Shown here piece by piece: positions 52,481 through 61,794 of a stretch of DNA of 64,000 nucleotides. The notes below the pieces were generated by a model that was not told the DNA's origin, made no database searches, and saw only the letters and a list, made by a program, of their open reading frames with translations. The DNA is from Flavobacterium sp. KJJ (lineage in GTDB: Bacteria; Bacteroidota; Bacteroidia; Flavobacteriales; Flavobacteriaceae): the NCBI RefSeq assembly GCF_000708595.2, contig NZ_JARP01000001.1, positions 992,001 through 1,056,000 on the forward strand. Direction: 5' to 3'. How positions within the stretch are numbered: the first letter of the stretch is position 1; each line of letters opens with the position of its first letter. Both the position numbers and the translations under genes were made by a program.

Positions 52481-52587
52481 TTGTCATTTCGACTGAAATG
52501 AGAAATCACACAAGAAACTCTACAAAGATTAAAAGATACTCTAGGTGGAATTACTAGTGTGATTTCTCCTTTCAGTCGAAATGACAA
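52481..52587. repeat. MITE-like dispersed repeat, copy 2, with long terminal inverted repeats
   Basis: TTGTCATTTCGACTGAAATG at the left is matched by CTTTCAGTCGAAATGACAA at the right. The pairing extends inward to GAGAAATCACAC and GTGTGATTTCTC, about 30 bp with one or two mismatches. The core CTCTACAAAGATT and GGAATTACTAGTGTGATTTC is shared with 48638-48738. It lies between convergent genes and could also end transcription. Confidence 0.82.
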
Positions 52588-52601
52588 ATCAGTTCTTAAT
52601 A

Positions 52602-52976
52602 TTATTTTTTGATAATTTCTTCTAAAACAGCTTTGTTTTCGTAGTTTGTAACTTTTAGAATAATTCCTTGATTTTTAACTGTTTTTCCTTCAATGATATA
52701 AAGTTTTCCTTTATTGAACGGAACGTTACTTTGATCAAAATCAACATCTCCGTAAGTTAATGTGTTTTTAATATCTGCAGTATCAACCCATTTTTCATTT
52801 AAAGTCTGAATTGCCTTATTTGAATATTGAAATGGTTTTGTTCTTAAATTGTTTAAAACTCTGGCATTTGGAAAATAGTTGCATCTTGTATCTTTTCCAC
52901 TAAATACAAGGGCCACAAAAAAGCATCCCATAATTAAACCAATCAAATAATAAGCAAAACGGTGTACGAACTTCAT
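52602..52976 (-). CDS. Membrane-anchored DUF4258-like protein
   Basis: A 124-residue protein. One N-terminal membrane segment (about 8-26, AYYLIGLIMGCFFVALVF) is followed by a soluble domain. It has NYFPNARVLNNLRTKPFQYSN, TYGDVDFDQSNVPFNKGKLYIIEGK and IILKVTNYENKAVLEEI. I associate these with DUF4258. The start is the ATG at 52976. An upstream ATG at 52994 lies inside the -7 box (52992-52999) and cannot be used. Confidence 0.75.
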   Translation of the reverse strand: MKFVHRFAYYLIGLIMGCFFVALVFSGKDTRCNYFPNARVLNNLRTKPFQYSNKAIQTLNEKWVDTADIKNTLTYGDVDFDQSNVPFNKGKLYIIEGKTVKNQGIILKVTNYENKAVLEEIIKK

Positions 52977-52991
52977 GAAATAAAATTTTTG

Positions 52992-53023
52992 CAAAGGTAC
53001 ATTAAAGTTCCTTTAAAATACAA
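52992..53023 (-). promoter_or_regulatory. Promoter for the DUF4258-like gene
   Basis: Read leftward, TTG (53023-53021), 21 bases, then TACCTTTG (52999-52992). It fixes the start at 52976, with a leader of about 10 bases. Part of it lies within the end of the ald gene. Confidence 0.6.
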
Positions 53024-54212
53024 GTAAATTAATATCGTTGTCTGGTAAATCAAACCATTCGCCAATTGCCTTGTTTGTTAGGATTCCGTGGTATAAATAA
53101 ATTCCATTTTTAAGCCCTTTATTGCATCGAATTGCGCTTTCCAAACCACCATCTTCAGCTATCTGAAGAAGATAAGGAGTTAATATGTTACTGATTGATA
53201 GTGAGGCGGTTTTAGAATATCTTGAAGGAATATTTGGTACGCAATAATGCAAAACATTGCTTTTTATAAAAGTTGGTTTTTCGTGTGTAGTAACTTCTGA
53301 GGTTTCAAAACAGCCGCCAGTATCAATACTTACATCAACTATTACAGCACCTTTTTTCATGTGTTCTACCATAGTTTCAGTCACTATAATAGGACAGCGT
53401 TCTTTACCACGCATTGCACCTATAGCTACATCACAACGTCTTAAAGCTTTTAAAAGTGCTTTTTGCTGTACTGTAGATGTAAAAATCCTTTGATTTAAAT
53501 TGTTTTGCAAGCGACGTAATTTGGTAATCGAATTATCAAAAACTTTTACATTTGCGCCTAAGCCAATTGCGGTTTTAGCGGCAAATTCGCCTACAGTTCC
53601 CGCACCTAAAATGACAACTTCAGTAGGAGGAACTCCAGTTATATTTCCAAATAAAAGACCTTTTCCGAATTCATCTGTAATCATTAATTCGGCAGCAATT
53701 AGGATGGAAGCAGTTCCTGCAATTTCACTTAATGATTTTACGGCAGGATAAGACCCATCTTCATCTTTAATATATTCAAATGCAAGCGCAGTTATTTTTT
53801 TTTGAGCTAAAGCCTCAAAGTATGCTTTCTTTTTTGTTTTTAGTTGAATTGCCGAAATGATGATTGTCTCCGGGTTAATCATTTCTATTTCAGCTAAAGT
53901 TGGCGGTTCAACCTTTAATAACATCGGACAGCCAAAAACTTTTTTAGTGTCTTTTGTTACTTCTGCACCAGCATCAGAATATTCTTTATCTGAATAACTT
54001 GAACTTTCTCCAGCCCCAGACTCAATCATTACGCGGTGTCCTTCATAAGTAAGAGAATTTACTGCATCTGGCGTCAGGCAAATACGACGTTCTTGATAAC
54101 TTGTTTCTTTAGGTATTCCTATGAAGAGCTCTCTTTTAAATCGGCCAACTTCAAGTTTTTCTTCTTGAGGCAACAATTGTTGTTTCGTAAATGGAGTTAA
54201 GGTGATTGACAT
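53013..54212 (-). CDS. ald: Alanine dehydrogenase
   Basis: A 399-residue protein of the alanine dehydrogenase/PNT-N family. The N-terminal domain has FIGIPKETSYQERRICLTPDAVNSLTYEGHRVMIESGAG. The NAD-binding domain has PTEVVILGAGTVGEFAAKTAIGLGANVKVFDNS, then GAVIVDVSIDTGGCFETSEVTTHEKPTF and VPNIPSRYSKTASLSISN. It interconverts L-alanine and pyruvate with NAD. The sequence is somewhat extended at the N-terminus compared with the B. subtilis type, as is usual in Bacteroidota. A transhydrogenase alpha relative is a minor alternative. Confidence 0.9.
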   Translation of the reverse strand: MSITLTPFTKQQLLPQEEKLEVGRFKRELFIGIPKETSYQERRICLTPDAVNSLTYEGHRVMIESGAGESSSYSDKEYSDAGAEVTKDTKKVFGCPMLLKVEPPTLAEIEMINPETIIISAIQLKTKKKAYFEALAQKKITALAFEYIKDEDGSYPAVKSLSEIAGTASILIAAELMITDEFGKGLLFGNITGVPPTEVVILGAGTVGEFAAKTAIGLGANVKVFDNSITKLRRLQNNLNQRIFTSTVQQKALLKALRRCDVAIGAMRGKERCPIIVTETMVEHMKKGAVIVDVSIDTGGCFETSEVTTHEKPTFIKSNVLHYCVPNIPSRYSKTASLSISNILTPYLLQIAEDGGLESAIRCNKGLKNGIYLYHGILTNKAIGEWFDLPDNDINLLVF

Positions 54213-54293
54213 GGGTTGTTGAAAAAATTAAGAGTACAAATTACGTAAAAAGTTTTAAATCAGTGTAAAAATTCTGCTAATAGTATTTTAAGA

Positions 54294-54767
54294 TTAGGAT
54301 ATTATTTTTTCCATTTTGATGTCGGCTCTTTCGTAAGATACATCACCTAACGGAACTTCAGCAAAACCAAATTTTTCATATAAATGAATTGCTGGAAGCA
54401 AGATTCGGTTTGAATATAAAAGGAGTTTTTTAATGTTTTTATTTGCAGCTACCGCCATACAATGTTCTAGTAATTTATTTCCGATTCCTAATCCTTGCGC
54501 AGAATCTGAAACTGCCATTTTGCTCAATTCAAAAGTATTATCGTCAATCTTCATTAAAGAAAATGTCCCAATAATTTCACCATTATATTTGGCATAAAAT
54601 ATCATTCCGCCTTTATCAATAATTTCTTCTTGCGGATTTGAAAGTGTCAATTCATCTTTTTCTTCAACTTTAAAATACTTTTGAAGCCATTCTATATTTA
54701 AGGTTTTGATGTGATCTTTTAAATCTGATGAAAAGGGGATTATTTCTATGGTATTTTTGATGCTCAT
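54294..54767 (-). CDS. GNAT family N-acetyltransferase
   Basis: A 157-residue enzyme. The acetyl-CoA binding motif is DDNTFELSKMAVSDSAQGLGIGNKLLEHCMAVAANKN (Q/RxxGxG/A as QGLGIG). LLYSNRILLPAIHLYEKFGFAEVPLG follows. The substrate is not evident. Its gene lies 81 bp after the ald start and has a short low-complexity gap before tsaE. Length and motifs are typical of small GNAT proteins. Confidence 0.9.
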   Translation of the reverse strand: MSIKNTIEIIPFSSDLKDHIKTLNIEWLQKYFKVEEKDELTLSNPQEEIIDKGGMIFYAKYNGEIIGTFSLMKIDDNTFELSKMAVSDSAQGLGIGNKLLEHCMAVAANKNIKKLLLYSNRILLPAIHLYEKFGFAEVPLGDVSYERADIKMEKIIS

Positions 54768-54860
54768 TATAATTTATATTGTTTCACAGATAATACAAAG
54801 CTCAAATAAGCACAAAGTTTTTTGTGTTTCTTTGCGAAATCTTTGCGGATCTTTGTGAAA

Positions 54861-55268
54861 TTAAACTAGTTCTAATTTTCTTTTTCCATCAGCCAATAAT
54901 TCAATTTTAACTGTAGAAGTATCTTCCGGAAGCAAACTAGCAATTTTCTCAGACCATTCAATAAAACACCAATTTCCAGAGTACAGGTAGTCATCAACAC
55001 CCATATCGAGTGCTTCGGTTTCTTTGTTTAATCTGTAAAAATCAAAATGATAAACGATTTGATTGTTAGAAGTATAATATTCATTAACTAAAGAAAAGGT
55101 TGGACTGCTTGTTGCGTCTTCAACTCCTAGACTTTTGCATAATTGTTTTATTAAAGTAGTTTTTCCAACACCCATTTCTCCGTTAAAAAGAATTATTTTT
55201 TTTGGATTTTGTGCTAAAATTTGTTCGGCTACTTCTTGAATTTGATCTAATGAAAAAACGATATTCAT
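54861..55268 (-). CDS. tsaE: tRNA threonylcarbamoyladenosine biosynthesis ATPase TsaE
   Basis: A 135-residue ATPase. Walker A is LFNGEMGVGKTTLIKQLCKSLG (about 28-49). The family motif ATSSPTFSLVNEYY follows, then HFDFYRLNKETEALDMGVDDYLYSGNWCFIEWSEKI. It supports TsaB/TsaD in making t6A at position 37 of ANN-decoding tRNAs. It starts 73 bp after the porX stop, leftward. Confidence 0.96.
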   Translation of the reverse strand: MNIVFSLDQIQEVAEQILAQNPKKIILFNGEMGVGKTTLIKQLCKSLGVEDATSSPTFSLVNEYYTSNNQIVYHFDFYRLNKETEALDMGVDDYLYSGNWCFIEWSEKIASLLPEDTSTVKIELLADGKRKLELV

Positions 55269-55341
55269 TGCTTATATTTTATTTGTACAATAGTCTCAGT
55301 TTTCAGTCGCAACAGAAGCTGAAAACTGAGACTGAAAATTT

Positions 55342-56895
55342 TTATTTAGGGTTAAATACCAAAAACGGAATAATCATTTCTTCTAATGAAATGCCACCAT
55401 GTTGATATGTATTTCTATAATAACTTACATAATGATTGTAGTTGTTTACATAAGCTAAAAAGAAATCATTCTTAGCGAAAATAAATGAACTGCTCATGTT
55501 TATAGCTGGTAAACCTATGTCTTTAGGTTCTTTGACAACATAAACATCTTTTTGTTCGTAAGTTAAACTACGCCCGGTTTTGTAGCGCAAATTTAAGCTT
55601 GTATTTTTATCTCCAACAACTTTGGAAGGATTTTTTACATTAATTGTACCGTGATCTGTGGTTAAAATTAATTTAAAACCTAATAACTGAGCCTGTTGAA
55701 TAATTTCTAATAATGGTGAATTTTTAAACCAGCTCAGCGTTAAAGAACGATACGCTTTATCGTCTGAAGCAAGTTCTTTTACAACCTCCATTTCAGTTTT
55801 AGCGTGAGATAACATATCTACAAAATTATAGACAACTGTTACCAAATCATTGCCTTTTAAGGCTTTAAAGTTTTCTGCCAGTTTTTTACCACCAGCATAA
55901 TTAGTAATTTTGAAATAATCTTCCTTAATATTTAAACCTAAGCGTTTTAATTGTGCAGAGAGAAATTCAGCTTCGTAAAGATTTTTTCCTCCATCTTCTA
56001 CATCATTTTTCCAATATTGCGGAAATTGTTTTTCCATTTCAGTTGGCAATAAACCAGAGAAAATAGCATTTCTAGCATATTGAGTCGCTGTTGGAAGAAT
56101 AGAAAAATAAGGAACTTCTTTTTCTAATTTATAATAATTAGAAACCACAGTTTCAAAGGATTTCCACTGGTCATAACGCAAATTATCAATTACGACAAAT
56201 AAAATAGGCTTGTCTTTTTTCTTAATTTCCGGAACAACTAATTCCTTAAATAAAGTGTGAGACTGAATTGGTTTATCAGCTTTTGGTGCAAACCAGTCTT
56301 CATAGTTTCTTTCAATGTATTTTCCGAATTGCGAATTGGCTTCAACTTTTTGAGATTCAAGGATTTCAATCATTCCTTGATCATTAATGTTTTCAAGTTC
56401 TAATTCCCAAAAAATCAATTTTTTATACAATTCTACCCAATCTTCAAATGAATTTACCATCGCTAATTCCATCGAAATTTTACGGAATTCCTTTTGATAA
56501 TCTAAGGTCGTTTTTTCTGAAATCAATCTAGAATGATCCAAGTTCTTCTTCAAACTCAATAAAATCTGATTCGGATTTACTGGTTTTATCAAATAATCAG
56601 CGATTTTAGAGCCAATCGCTTCTTCCATTATATATTCTTCCTCACTTTTGGTAATCATAATCATCGGAATAGCTGATTTTTTTTCTTTCATTTCAGAAAG
56701 TGTTTCTAAACCACTCATACCGGGCATATTTTCATCTAAAAAAACAATATCAAAATTATCTTCGTCAAACAATGTAATAGCATCTAGACCGTTATTACAA
56801 GTTGTTACAGCGTAGTTTTTCTTTTCGAGAAATAATATATGAGGCTTTAAAAGATCGATTTCATCGTCGACCCAAAGTATTTTTATCTTATCCAT
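55342..56895 (-). CDS. porX: PorX-type response regulator with PglZ domain (type IX secretion regulator)
   Basis: A 517-residue protein. The N-terminal receiver domain (about 1-125) has WVDDE and the phospho-acceptor Asp54 in VFLDENMPG. The C-terminal part is a PglZ/alkaline-phosphatase-like domain: PILFVVIDNLRYDQWKSF, ILPTATQYARNAIFSGLLP, and LILTTDHGTINVKNPSKV. The combination is that of PorX. PorX works with the PorY kinase and the SigP sigma factor on type IX secretion in Bacteroidota. The kinase is not in this window. In Flavobacteria the protein is core, and its exact role there is less settled. Confidence 0.94.
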   Translation of the reverse strand: MDKIKILWVDDEIDLLKPHILFLEKKNYAVTTCNNGLDAITLFDEDNFDIVFLDENMPGMSGLETLSEMKEKKSAIPMIMITKSEEEYIMEEAIGSKIADYLIKPVNPNQILLSLKKNLDHSRLISEKTTLDYQKEFRKISMELAMVNSFEDWVELYKKLIFWELELENINDQGMIEILESQKVEANSQFGKYIERNYEDWFAPKADKPIQSHTLFKELVVPEIKKKDKPILFVVIDNLRYDQWKSFETVVSNYYKLEKEVPYFSILPTATQYARNAIFSGLLPTEMEKQFPQYWKNDVEDGGKNLYEAEFLSAQLKRLGLNIKEDYFKITNYAGGKKLAENFKALKGNDLVTVVYNFVDMLSHAKTEMEVVKELASDDKAYRSLTLSWFKNSPLLEIIQQAQLLGFKLILTTDHGTINVKNPSKVVGDKNTSLNLRYKTGRSLTYEQKDVYVVKEPKDIGLPAINMSSSFIFAKNDFFLAYVNNYNHYVSYYRNTYQHGGISLEEMIIPFLVFNPK

Positions 56896-57087
56896 AAACG
56901 TATTTTATTTTTAATGCAATTTAATCGTATAGAACTTAAAAAGTATTAAAAATAGTATAAATTTCAGAATAATGAATTGTGATTTTTTATTAAAATCATT
57001 TTTATATACAGTAATTACATTGAAAATCACAATAAATTATTGTTAACTTTTAAGTATAAAACGCAAAGCTGTTTATAGTTAATTACT

Positions 57088-57095
57088 TATATTTG
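57088..57095 (+). promoter_or_regulatory. -7 promoter element for the HD-domain gene
   Basis: TATATTTG matches TAnnTTTG, 24 bases before the GTG at 57119, leaving a leader of about 17 bases. This supports the GTG as the true start. The gap from 56896 is otherwise AT-rich. Confidence 0.5.
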
Positions 57096-57118
57096 TTGAC
57101 CTAAAAAAATACCAAATA

Positions 57119-58348
57119 GTGACTCATATTAATAAGTTAAAAATATTCAATGATCCCATTTATGGTTTCATTTCCATTCCGAACGAGCTTATTTACGACT
57201 TAATTCAACACCCGTATTTTCAGCGTTTACGCCGTATTTCGCAAATGGGATTATCGTATTTGGTTTATCCAGGTGCAAATCATACGCGTTTTCATCATGC
57301 ATTAGGCTGTATGCATTTAATGCAGAAGGCTATTGAAACGCTTCGTTTTAAAGGTGTTGCTATTTCAAATGAAGAAGAATGTGCTTTATTGATCGCTATT
57401 TTGCTGCACGACATTGGGCATGGGCCGTTTTCGCATGCAATGGAAAAAAGCATTGTTGAAGATGTTAATCATGAAGCTATTTCGCTACTATTCATGAATC
57501 AGTTAAATGAAGAATTTGACGGAAGATTGAGTTTGGCCATCCAGGTTTTTAAAGGTGATTATCACAGGAAATTCATGTTGCAATTGATTTCAAGTCAATT
57601 AGATATGGATAGAATGGATTATTTAAAACGTGATAGTTTTTATACCGGAGTTGCAGAAGGAAATGTCAATTCTGAACGTTTGATTCAGATGATGAATGTG
57701 GTCGATGGTGTTTTAGTTATTGAAGAAAAAGGAATATATTCTGTAGAAAAATTTCTGCTGTCACGAAGATTAATGTATTGGCAGGCTTATCTGCATAAAA
57801 CCAGCTTAGTTGCCGAATTAATTTTGATGAAAGTTTTGAAAAGAGCAAAAGAATTAACTTTAAAAGGAGTGAATTTACCTTGCAGTGAACCGCTTAGGTT
57901 TTTTATGCAAAATAAAGTTTCTTTAGAAGATTTTGATGCAGAAAAATTAGATTTATTTTCTCAATTAGATGATTTTGATATTATAAGTGCTTTAAAAGCA
58001 TGGCAAAAACAAGATGATTTTATACTTTCTACTTTAAGTAAAATGATCATTAACAGGGACTTGCTTAAAATAAAACTGAGTGCAGATAAAATTCCGATGG
58101 AAGAATCGCAATCAATGAAAGAGGAATTTGCCAGCGAACACAATATTTCGCTTTTAGAAGCTGGATATTTTATTTTTAGAGGAAAAATAAAAAATCAAGC
58201 TTACAGTAAAGAAGCTGAACCGATACGAATTTTGAAAAAAGATAAAACAATTGAAGATGTTGTAGAAGCCTCTGATCAGCTGAATTTGAAATCGTTATCT
58301 AAATTGGTAACAAAATATTACATCTGTTTTCCAAAACAACTTATCTAA
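57119..58348 (+). CDS. HD-domain phosphohydrolase
   Basis: A 409-residue protein beginning at a GTG. The opening HINKLKIFNDPIYGFISIPNELIYDLIQHPYFQRLRRISQMGLSYLVYPGANHTRFHHALGCMH matches the HD family. The metal-binding HD lies in LLHDIGHGPFSHAMEK, and the third ligand in LDMDRMDYLKRDSFYTGV. This is the YwfO/dGTPase-like group of nucleotide phosphohydrolases. The substrate is unknown. It precedes lpxD by about 40 bp, and a separate -7 box is seen before lpxD. Confidence 0.93.
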   Translation: MTHINKLKIFNDPIYGFISIPNELIYDLIQHPYFQRLRRISQMGLSYLVYPGANHTRFHHALGCMHLMQKAIETLRFKGVAISNEEECALLIAILLHDIGHGPFSHAMEKSIVEDVNHEAISLLFMNQLNEEFDGRLSLAIQVFKGDYHRKFMLQLISSQLDMDRMDYLKRDSFYTGVAEGNVNSERLIQMMNVVDGVLVIEEKGIYSVEKFLLSRRLMYWQAYLHKTSLVAELILMKVLKRAKELTLKGVNLPCSEPLRFFMQNKVSLEDFDAEKLDLFSQLDDFDIISALKAWQKQDDFILSTLSKMIINRDLLKIKLSADKIPMEESQSMKEEFASEHNISLLEAGYFIFRGKIKNQAYSKEAEPIRILKKDKTIEDVVEASDQLNLKSLSKLVTKYYICFPKQLI

Positions 58349-58374
58349 AATTAACATTTAAAATCTATTTTTTA

Positions 58375-58382
58375 TATTTTTG
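58375..58382 (+). promoter_or_regulatory. -7 promoter element close to lpxD start
   Basis: TATTTTTG matches TAnnTTTG and ends only 6 bases before the ATG at 58388. Transcription from it would begin at or next to the ATG, giving a leaderless or nearly leaderless message. Confidence 0.4.
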
Positions 58383-58387
58383 TCGCA

Positions 58388-59431
58388 ATGAAATTTACAG
58401 CAGAACAAATAGCAGGAATTTTAGAAGGAGAAGTTGTTGGGAATCCCAATGCAGAAGTTTCTCGCTTATCTAAGATCGAAGAAGGCGAAGAAGGATCGCT
58501 TACTTTTTTGGCTAATCCCAAATATATCAACTACATATATACTACAAAAGCTACAGTAACCATTGTTAATGATAGCTTTATACCAGAACAGGAAATTACT
58601 ACAACCTTAATAAAAGTTGAAGATGCGTATGCTTCTTTTTCGAAACTTTTGCAATTTTACAATCAAGTTAAATTGAATAAAAACGGGATTGAACCGCAAT
58701 CTTTTATGTCTGAAGGAACTAAATATGGTGAAAATTTATATTTGGGAAGTTTTAGTTATGTCGGACAAAATGTAGTTTTAGGCGATAATGTAAAAATTTA
58801 CCCAAACAGTTTTATTGGTGATAATGTTGTTATTGGCGATAATGTGTATATTTTTGCAGGCGCTAAAATTTATTCTGAAACTATTATTGGAAACAATTGC
58901 ACAATTCATTCAGGAACTATTATTGGTGCAGATGGTTTTGGTTTTGTGCCAAATGAAGAAGGAGTATATAGTAAGGTACCGCAAATTGGAAATGTTATCA
59001 TCGAAGATAATGTAGATATTGGTGCTAATACTACAATAGACAGAGCAACTCTTGGTTCTACAATTATTAGAAAAGGAGTTAAATTAGACAATCAAATTCA
59101 GATTGCTCACAATGTAGAGATCGGTAAAAATACCGTAATTGCAGCACAATCTGGTGTTGCTGGTTCTACAAAAATTGGAGAAAACTGCATGATTGGCGGG
59201 CAAGTTGGTATCGCAGGCCACTTAATTATAGGTAATAATGTTAGGCTTCAGGCACAGTCTGGGGTTGCAAGAAACATTAAAGATGATGAAACCTTGCAGG
59301 GGACACCATCTCTTGGGTATACAGATTTTAATAAATCATACGTACATTTCAAGAATCTGCCTAAAATTGTTGCCGAAATTGATGAATTAAAAAAACAAAT
59401 AATAAACCCAAAAAATGGAAATAATGGTTAA
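58388..59431 (+). CDS. lpxD: UDP-3-O-(3-hydroxyacyl)glucosamine N-acyltransferase LpxD
   Basis: A 347-residue protein. The N-terminal uridine-binding domain has [47 protein letters not shown]. It is followed by left-handed beta-helix hexapeptide repeats ([33 protein letters not shown] and more). The catalytic His is in [12 protein letters not shown]. It adds the N-linked hydroxyacyl chain in lipid A synthesis. The last 8-17 bases overlap the start of lpxC-fabZ. Confidence 0.96.
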   Translation: MKFTAEQIAGILEGEVVGNPNAEVSRLSKIEEGEEGSLTFLANPKYINYIYTTKATVTIVNDSFIPEQEITTTLIKVEDAYASFSKLLQFYNQVKLNKNGIEPQSFMSEGTKYGENLYLGSFSYVGQNVVLGDNVKIYPNSFIGDNVVIGDNVYIFAGAKIYSETIIGNNCTIHSGTIIGADGFGFVPNEEGVYSKVPQIGNVIIEDNVDIGANTTIDRATLGSTIIRKGVKLDNQIQIAHNVEIGKNTVIAAQSGVAGSTKIGENCMIGGQVGIAGHLIIGNNVRLQAQSGVARNIKDDETLQGTPSLGYTDFNKSYVHFKNLPKIVAEIDELKKQIINPKNGNNG

Positions 59432-60812
59432 ACAGAAGACCATCAAAAATGAAATTTCACTAACAGGCGTTGGATTGCATACTGGGAAAGAAGTTACAAT
59501 GACTTTTAAGCCAGCTCCAATTAATAATGGTTTCACTTTTGTAAGAGTAGATTTGCAAGGTCAACCAGTCATTGAGGCTGATGCTAATTATGTTGTTAAT
59601 ACGCAAAGAGGTACCAATTTAGAAAAATTAGGCGTAAAAATTCAAACCCCAGAACACGTTTTAGCCGCATTAGTGGGCTGTGATTTGGATAATGTTATTA
59701 TAGAATTAAATGCTTCTGAACTTCCAATAATGGATGGTTCTTCAAAATATTTTGTTGAAGCGATTGAAAATGCCGGAATCGAAGAACAAGATGCTAAACG
59801 TAATGTTTATGTAGTAAAAGAAGTTATTTCGTTTACTGACGAAACTACAGGAAGCGAGATTTTGGTAATGCCAAGCGACGATTATCAAGTAACTGCAATG
59901 GTTGATTTTGGTACTAAGGTTTTAGGTACTCAAAATGCAACTATGAAAAGCATAGCCGATTTTAAAGAAGAAATTGCCAATTCAAGAACTTTCAGTTTCT
60001 TGCACGAATTAGAGTCTTTATTAGAAAACGGATTAATAAAAGGTGGGGATTTAAATAATGCTATTGTATACGTAGATAAAGAAATATCTGAGTCTACAAT
60101 GGAAAATTTAAAGAAAGCTTTTGGAAAAGATAAAATTTCAGTTAAGCCAAACGGAGTTTTAGATAATCTTACTTTGCATTATCCAAACGAAGCTGCAAGA
60201 CATAAATTATTAGATGTTGTTGGAGATTTATCTTTAATTGGAGTTAGAATTCAAGGAAAAATTATTGCTAACAAACCTGGTCACTATGTAAATACGCAGT
60301 TTGCCAAAAAATTAGCAAAAATCATCAAAATTGAACAAAGAAATCATGTTCCGGTTTACGATTTGAATCAAGAACCTTTGATGGATATCCATAAAATTAT
60401 GGCTGTTTTGCCTCACAGACCTCCATTTTTGTTGATTGACAGAATTATTGAAATGTCTGACAATCACGTTGTAGGTATGAAAAACGTAACTATGAATGAA
60501 AATTTCTTCGTAGGACATTTTCCTGAGGCGCCTGTTATGCCGGGAGTTTTGATTGTTGAAGCTATGGCTCAGACAGGAGGAATTTTGGTTTTAAGCACAG
60601 TGCCAGATCCAGAAAATTATTTGACTTACTTTATGAAAATAGATAATGTTAAATTCAAACATAAAGTATTGCCAGGTGATACCTTAATTTTTAAGTGTGA
60701 ATTGATTTCTCCTATCAGAAGAGGAATCTGTCATATGCAGGCAAATGCTTACGCAAACGGAAAATTAGTGACTGAGGCAGAATTAATGGCTCAAATTGCT
60801 AGAAAACAATAA
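59424..60812 (+). CDS. lpxC-fabZ: Bifunctional LpxC-FabZ (deacetylase and 3-hydroxyacyl-ACP dehydratase)
   Basis: A 462-residue fusion. The LpxC part (about 1-310) has [18 protein letters not shown] and the zinc-site [31 protein letters not shown], then [13 protein letters not shown] and [17 protein letters not shown]. The FabZ part (about 320-462) has [17 protein letters not shown], with the active His, and [18 protein letters not shown], with the active Glu. It deacetylates UDP-acyl-GlcNAc, the first committed step of lipid A, and dehydrates acyl-ACP. The fusion is typical of Bacteroidota. An alternative ATG lies at 59415. Confidence 0.95.
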   Translation: MVKQKTIKNEISLTGVGLHTGKEVTMTFKPAPINNGFTFVRVDLQGQPVIEADANYVVNTQRGTNLEKLGVKIQTPEHVLAALVGCDLDNVIIELNASELPIMDGSSKYFVEAIENAGIEEQDAKRNVYVVKEVISFTDETTGSEILVMPSDDYQVTAMVDFGTKVLGTQNATMKSIADFKEEIANSRTFSFLHELESLLENGLIKGGDLNNAIVYVDKEISESTMENLKKAFGKDKISVKPNGVLDNLTLHYPNEAARHKLLDVVGDLSLIGVRIQGKIIANKPGHYVNTQFAKKLAKIIKIEQRNHVPVYDLNQEPLMDIHKIMAVLPHRPPFLLIDRIIEMSDNHVVGMKNVTMNENFFVGHFPEAPVMPGVLIVEAMAQTGGILVLSTVPDPENYLTYFMKIDNVKFKHKVLPGDTLIFKCELISPIRRGICHMQANAYANGKLVTEAELMAQIARKQ

Positions 60813-60834
60813 TAATTAATCAAATTTATTGTTT

Positions 60835-60842
60835 ACGTTTGT
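60835..60842 (+). promoter_or_regulatory. -7 promoter element before lpxA
   Basis: TACGTTTG matches TAnnTTTG, 42 bases before the lpxA ATG at 60884, inside the 71-bp gap after lpxC-fabZ. It may give extra transcription of lpxA. Confidence 0.4.
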
Positions 60843-60883
60843 TGCCCTAAATTAGATTATTTTAATTAAAATATAAAACATAG

Positions 60884-61669
60884 ATGAATCAACCATTAGC
60901 ATATGTTCATCCCGGCGCTAAAATCGCTAAAAACGTTGTAATCGAGCCTTTTACAACAATTCACAATAATGTTGTTATTGGTGATGGTACTTGGATTGGT
61001 TCAAATGTGACTATCATGGAAGGTGCTCGTATTGGGAAAAATTGCAACATTTTTCCAGGTGCAGTAATTTCTGCGGTGCCACAAGATTTAAAATTTGGTG
61101 GAGAAGATTCTCTTGCTATTATTGGAGACAATTGTACTATTAGAGAATGTGTTACTATTAACAGAGGTACAGTTGCTTCTGGGCAAACTATTCTTGGAAA
61201 CAATTGTTTAGTAATGGCTTACGCTCATATTGCACACGACTGTGAAATTGGAAACAATGCCATTATTGTAAATGGTGTTGCATTGGCTGGTCACGTAGTA
61301 GTTGGAAATCATGCTGTTATTGGAGGTTTAGCTGCTATTCATCAATTTATTCATATTGGCGATCATGCTATGATTTCTGGTGGATCTTTGGTCAGAAAAG
61401 ATGTTCCTCCATATACAAAAGCGGCAAAAGAGCCATTGTCTTATGTTGGTATTAACTCGGTTGGTTTAAGAAGAAGAGGTTTCAGCACTGAAAAAATTAG
61501 AGAAATTCAGGAAATTTACAGAATCTTATATCAAAAAAATTACAATACAACTCAAGCTTTAAGCATTATTGAAGCTGAGATGGAAGCTACTCCTGAGAGA
61601 GATGAAATTTTGGATTTTATCAGAAATTCATCAAGAGGAATCATGAAAGGTTATTCAGGGAATTATTAA
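60884..61669 (+). CDS. lpxA: UDP-N-acetylglucosamine acyltransferase LpxA
   Basis: A 261-residue protein made of hexapeptide repeats forming a left-handed beta-helix (about 1-185): LAYVHPGAKIAKNVVIEPFTTIHNNVVIGDGTWIGSN and on. The active His lies in VMAYAHIAHDCEIGNNAIIVNGVALAGHV, and HQFIHIGDHAMISGGS follows. The C-terminal helical bundle has GLRRRGFSTEKIREIQEIYRILY. It attaches the O-linked hydroxyacyl chain in the first lipid A step. Length is normal. Confidence 0.97.
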   Translation: MNQPLAYVHPGAKIAKNVVIEPFTTIHNNVVIGDGTWIGSNVTIMEGARIGKNCNIFPGAVISAVPQDLKFGGEDSLAIIGDNCTIRECVTINRGTVASGQTILGNNCLVMAYAHIAHDCEIGNNAIIVNGVALAGHVVVGNHAVIGGLAAIHQFIHIGDHAMISGGSLVRKDVPPYTKAAKEPLSYVGINSVGLRRRGFSTEKIREIQEIYRILYQKNYNTTQALSIIEAEMEATPERDEILDFIRNSSRGIMKGYSGNY

Positions 61670-61794
61670 TTTTAGGGTTTAGATTTCTAAACTCAACTGG
61701 ATTTATAATTACAATAACAAAATAATAAACAATAAATATAGAAGACTGATTTTTAAAATTAAAATCAGAAATCAAAAATCTAAAATAAAAACAA

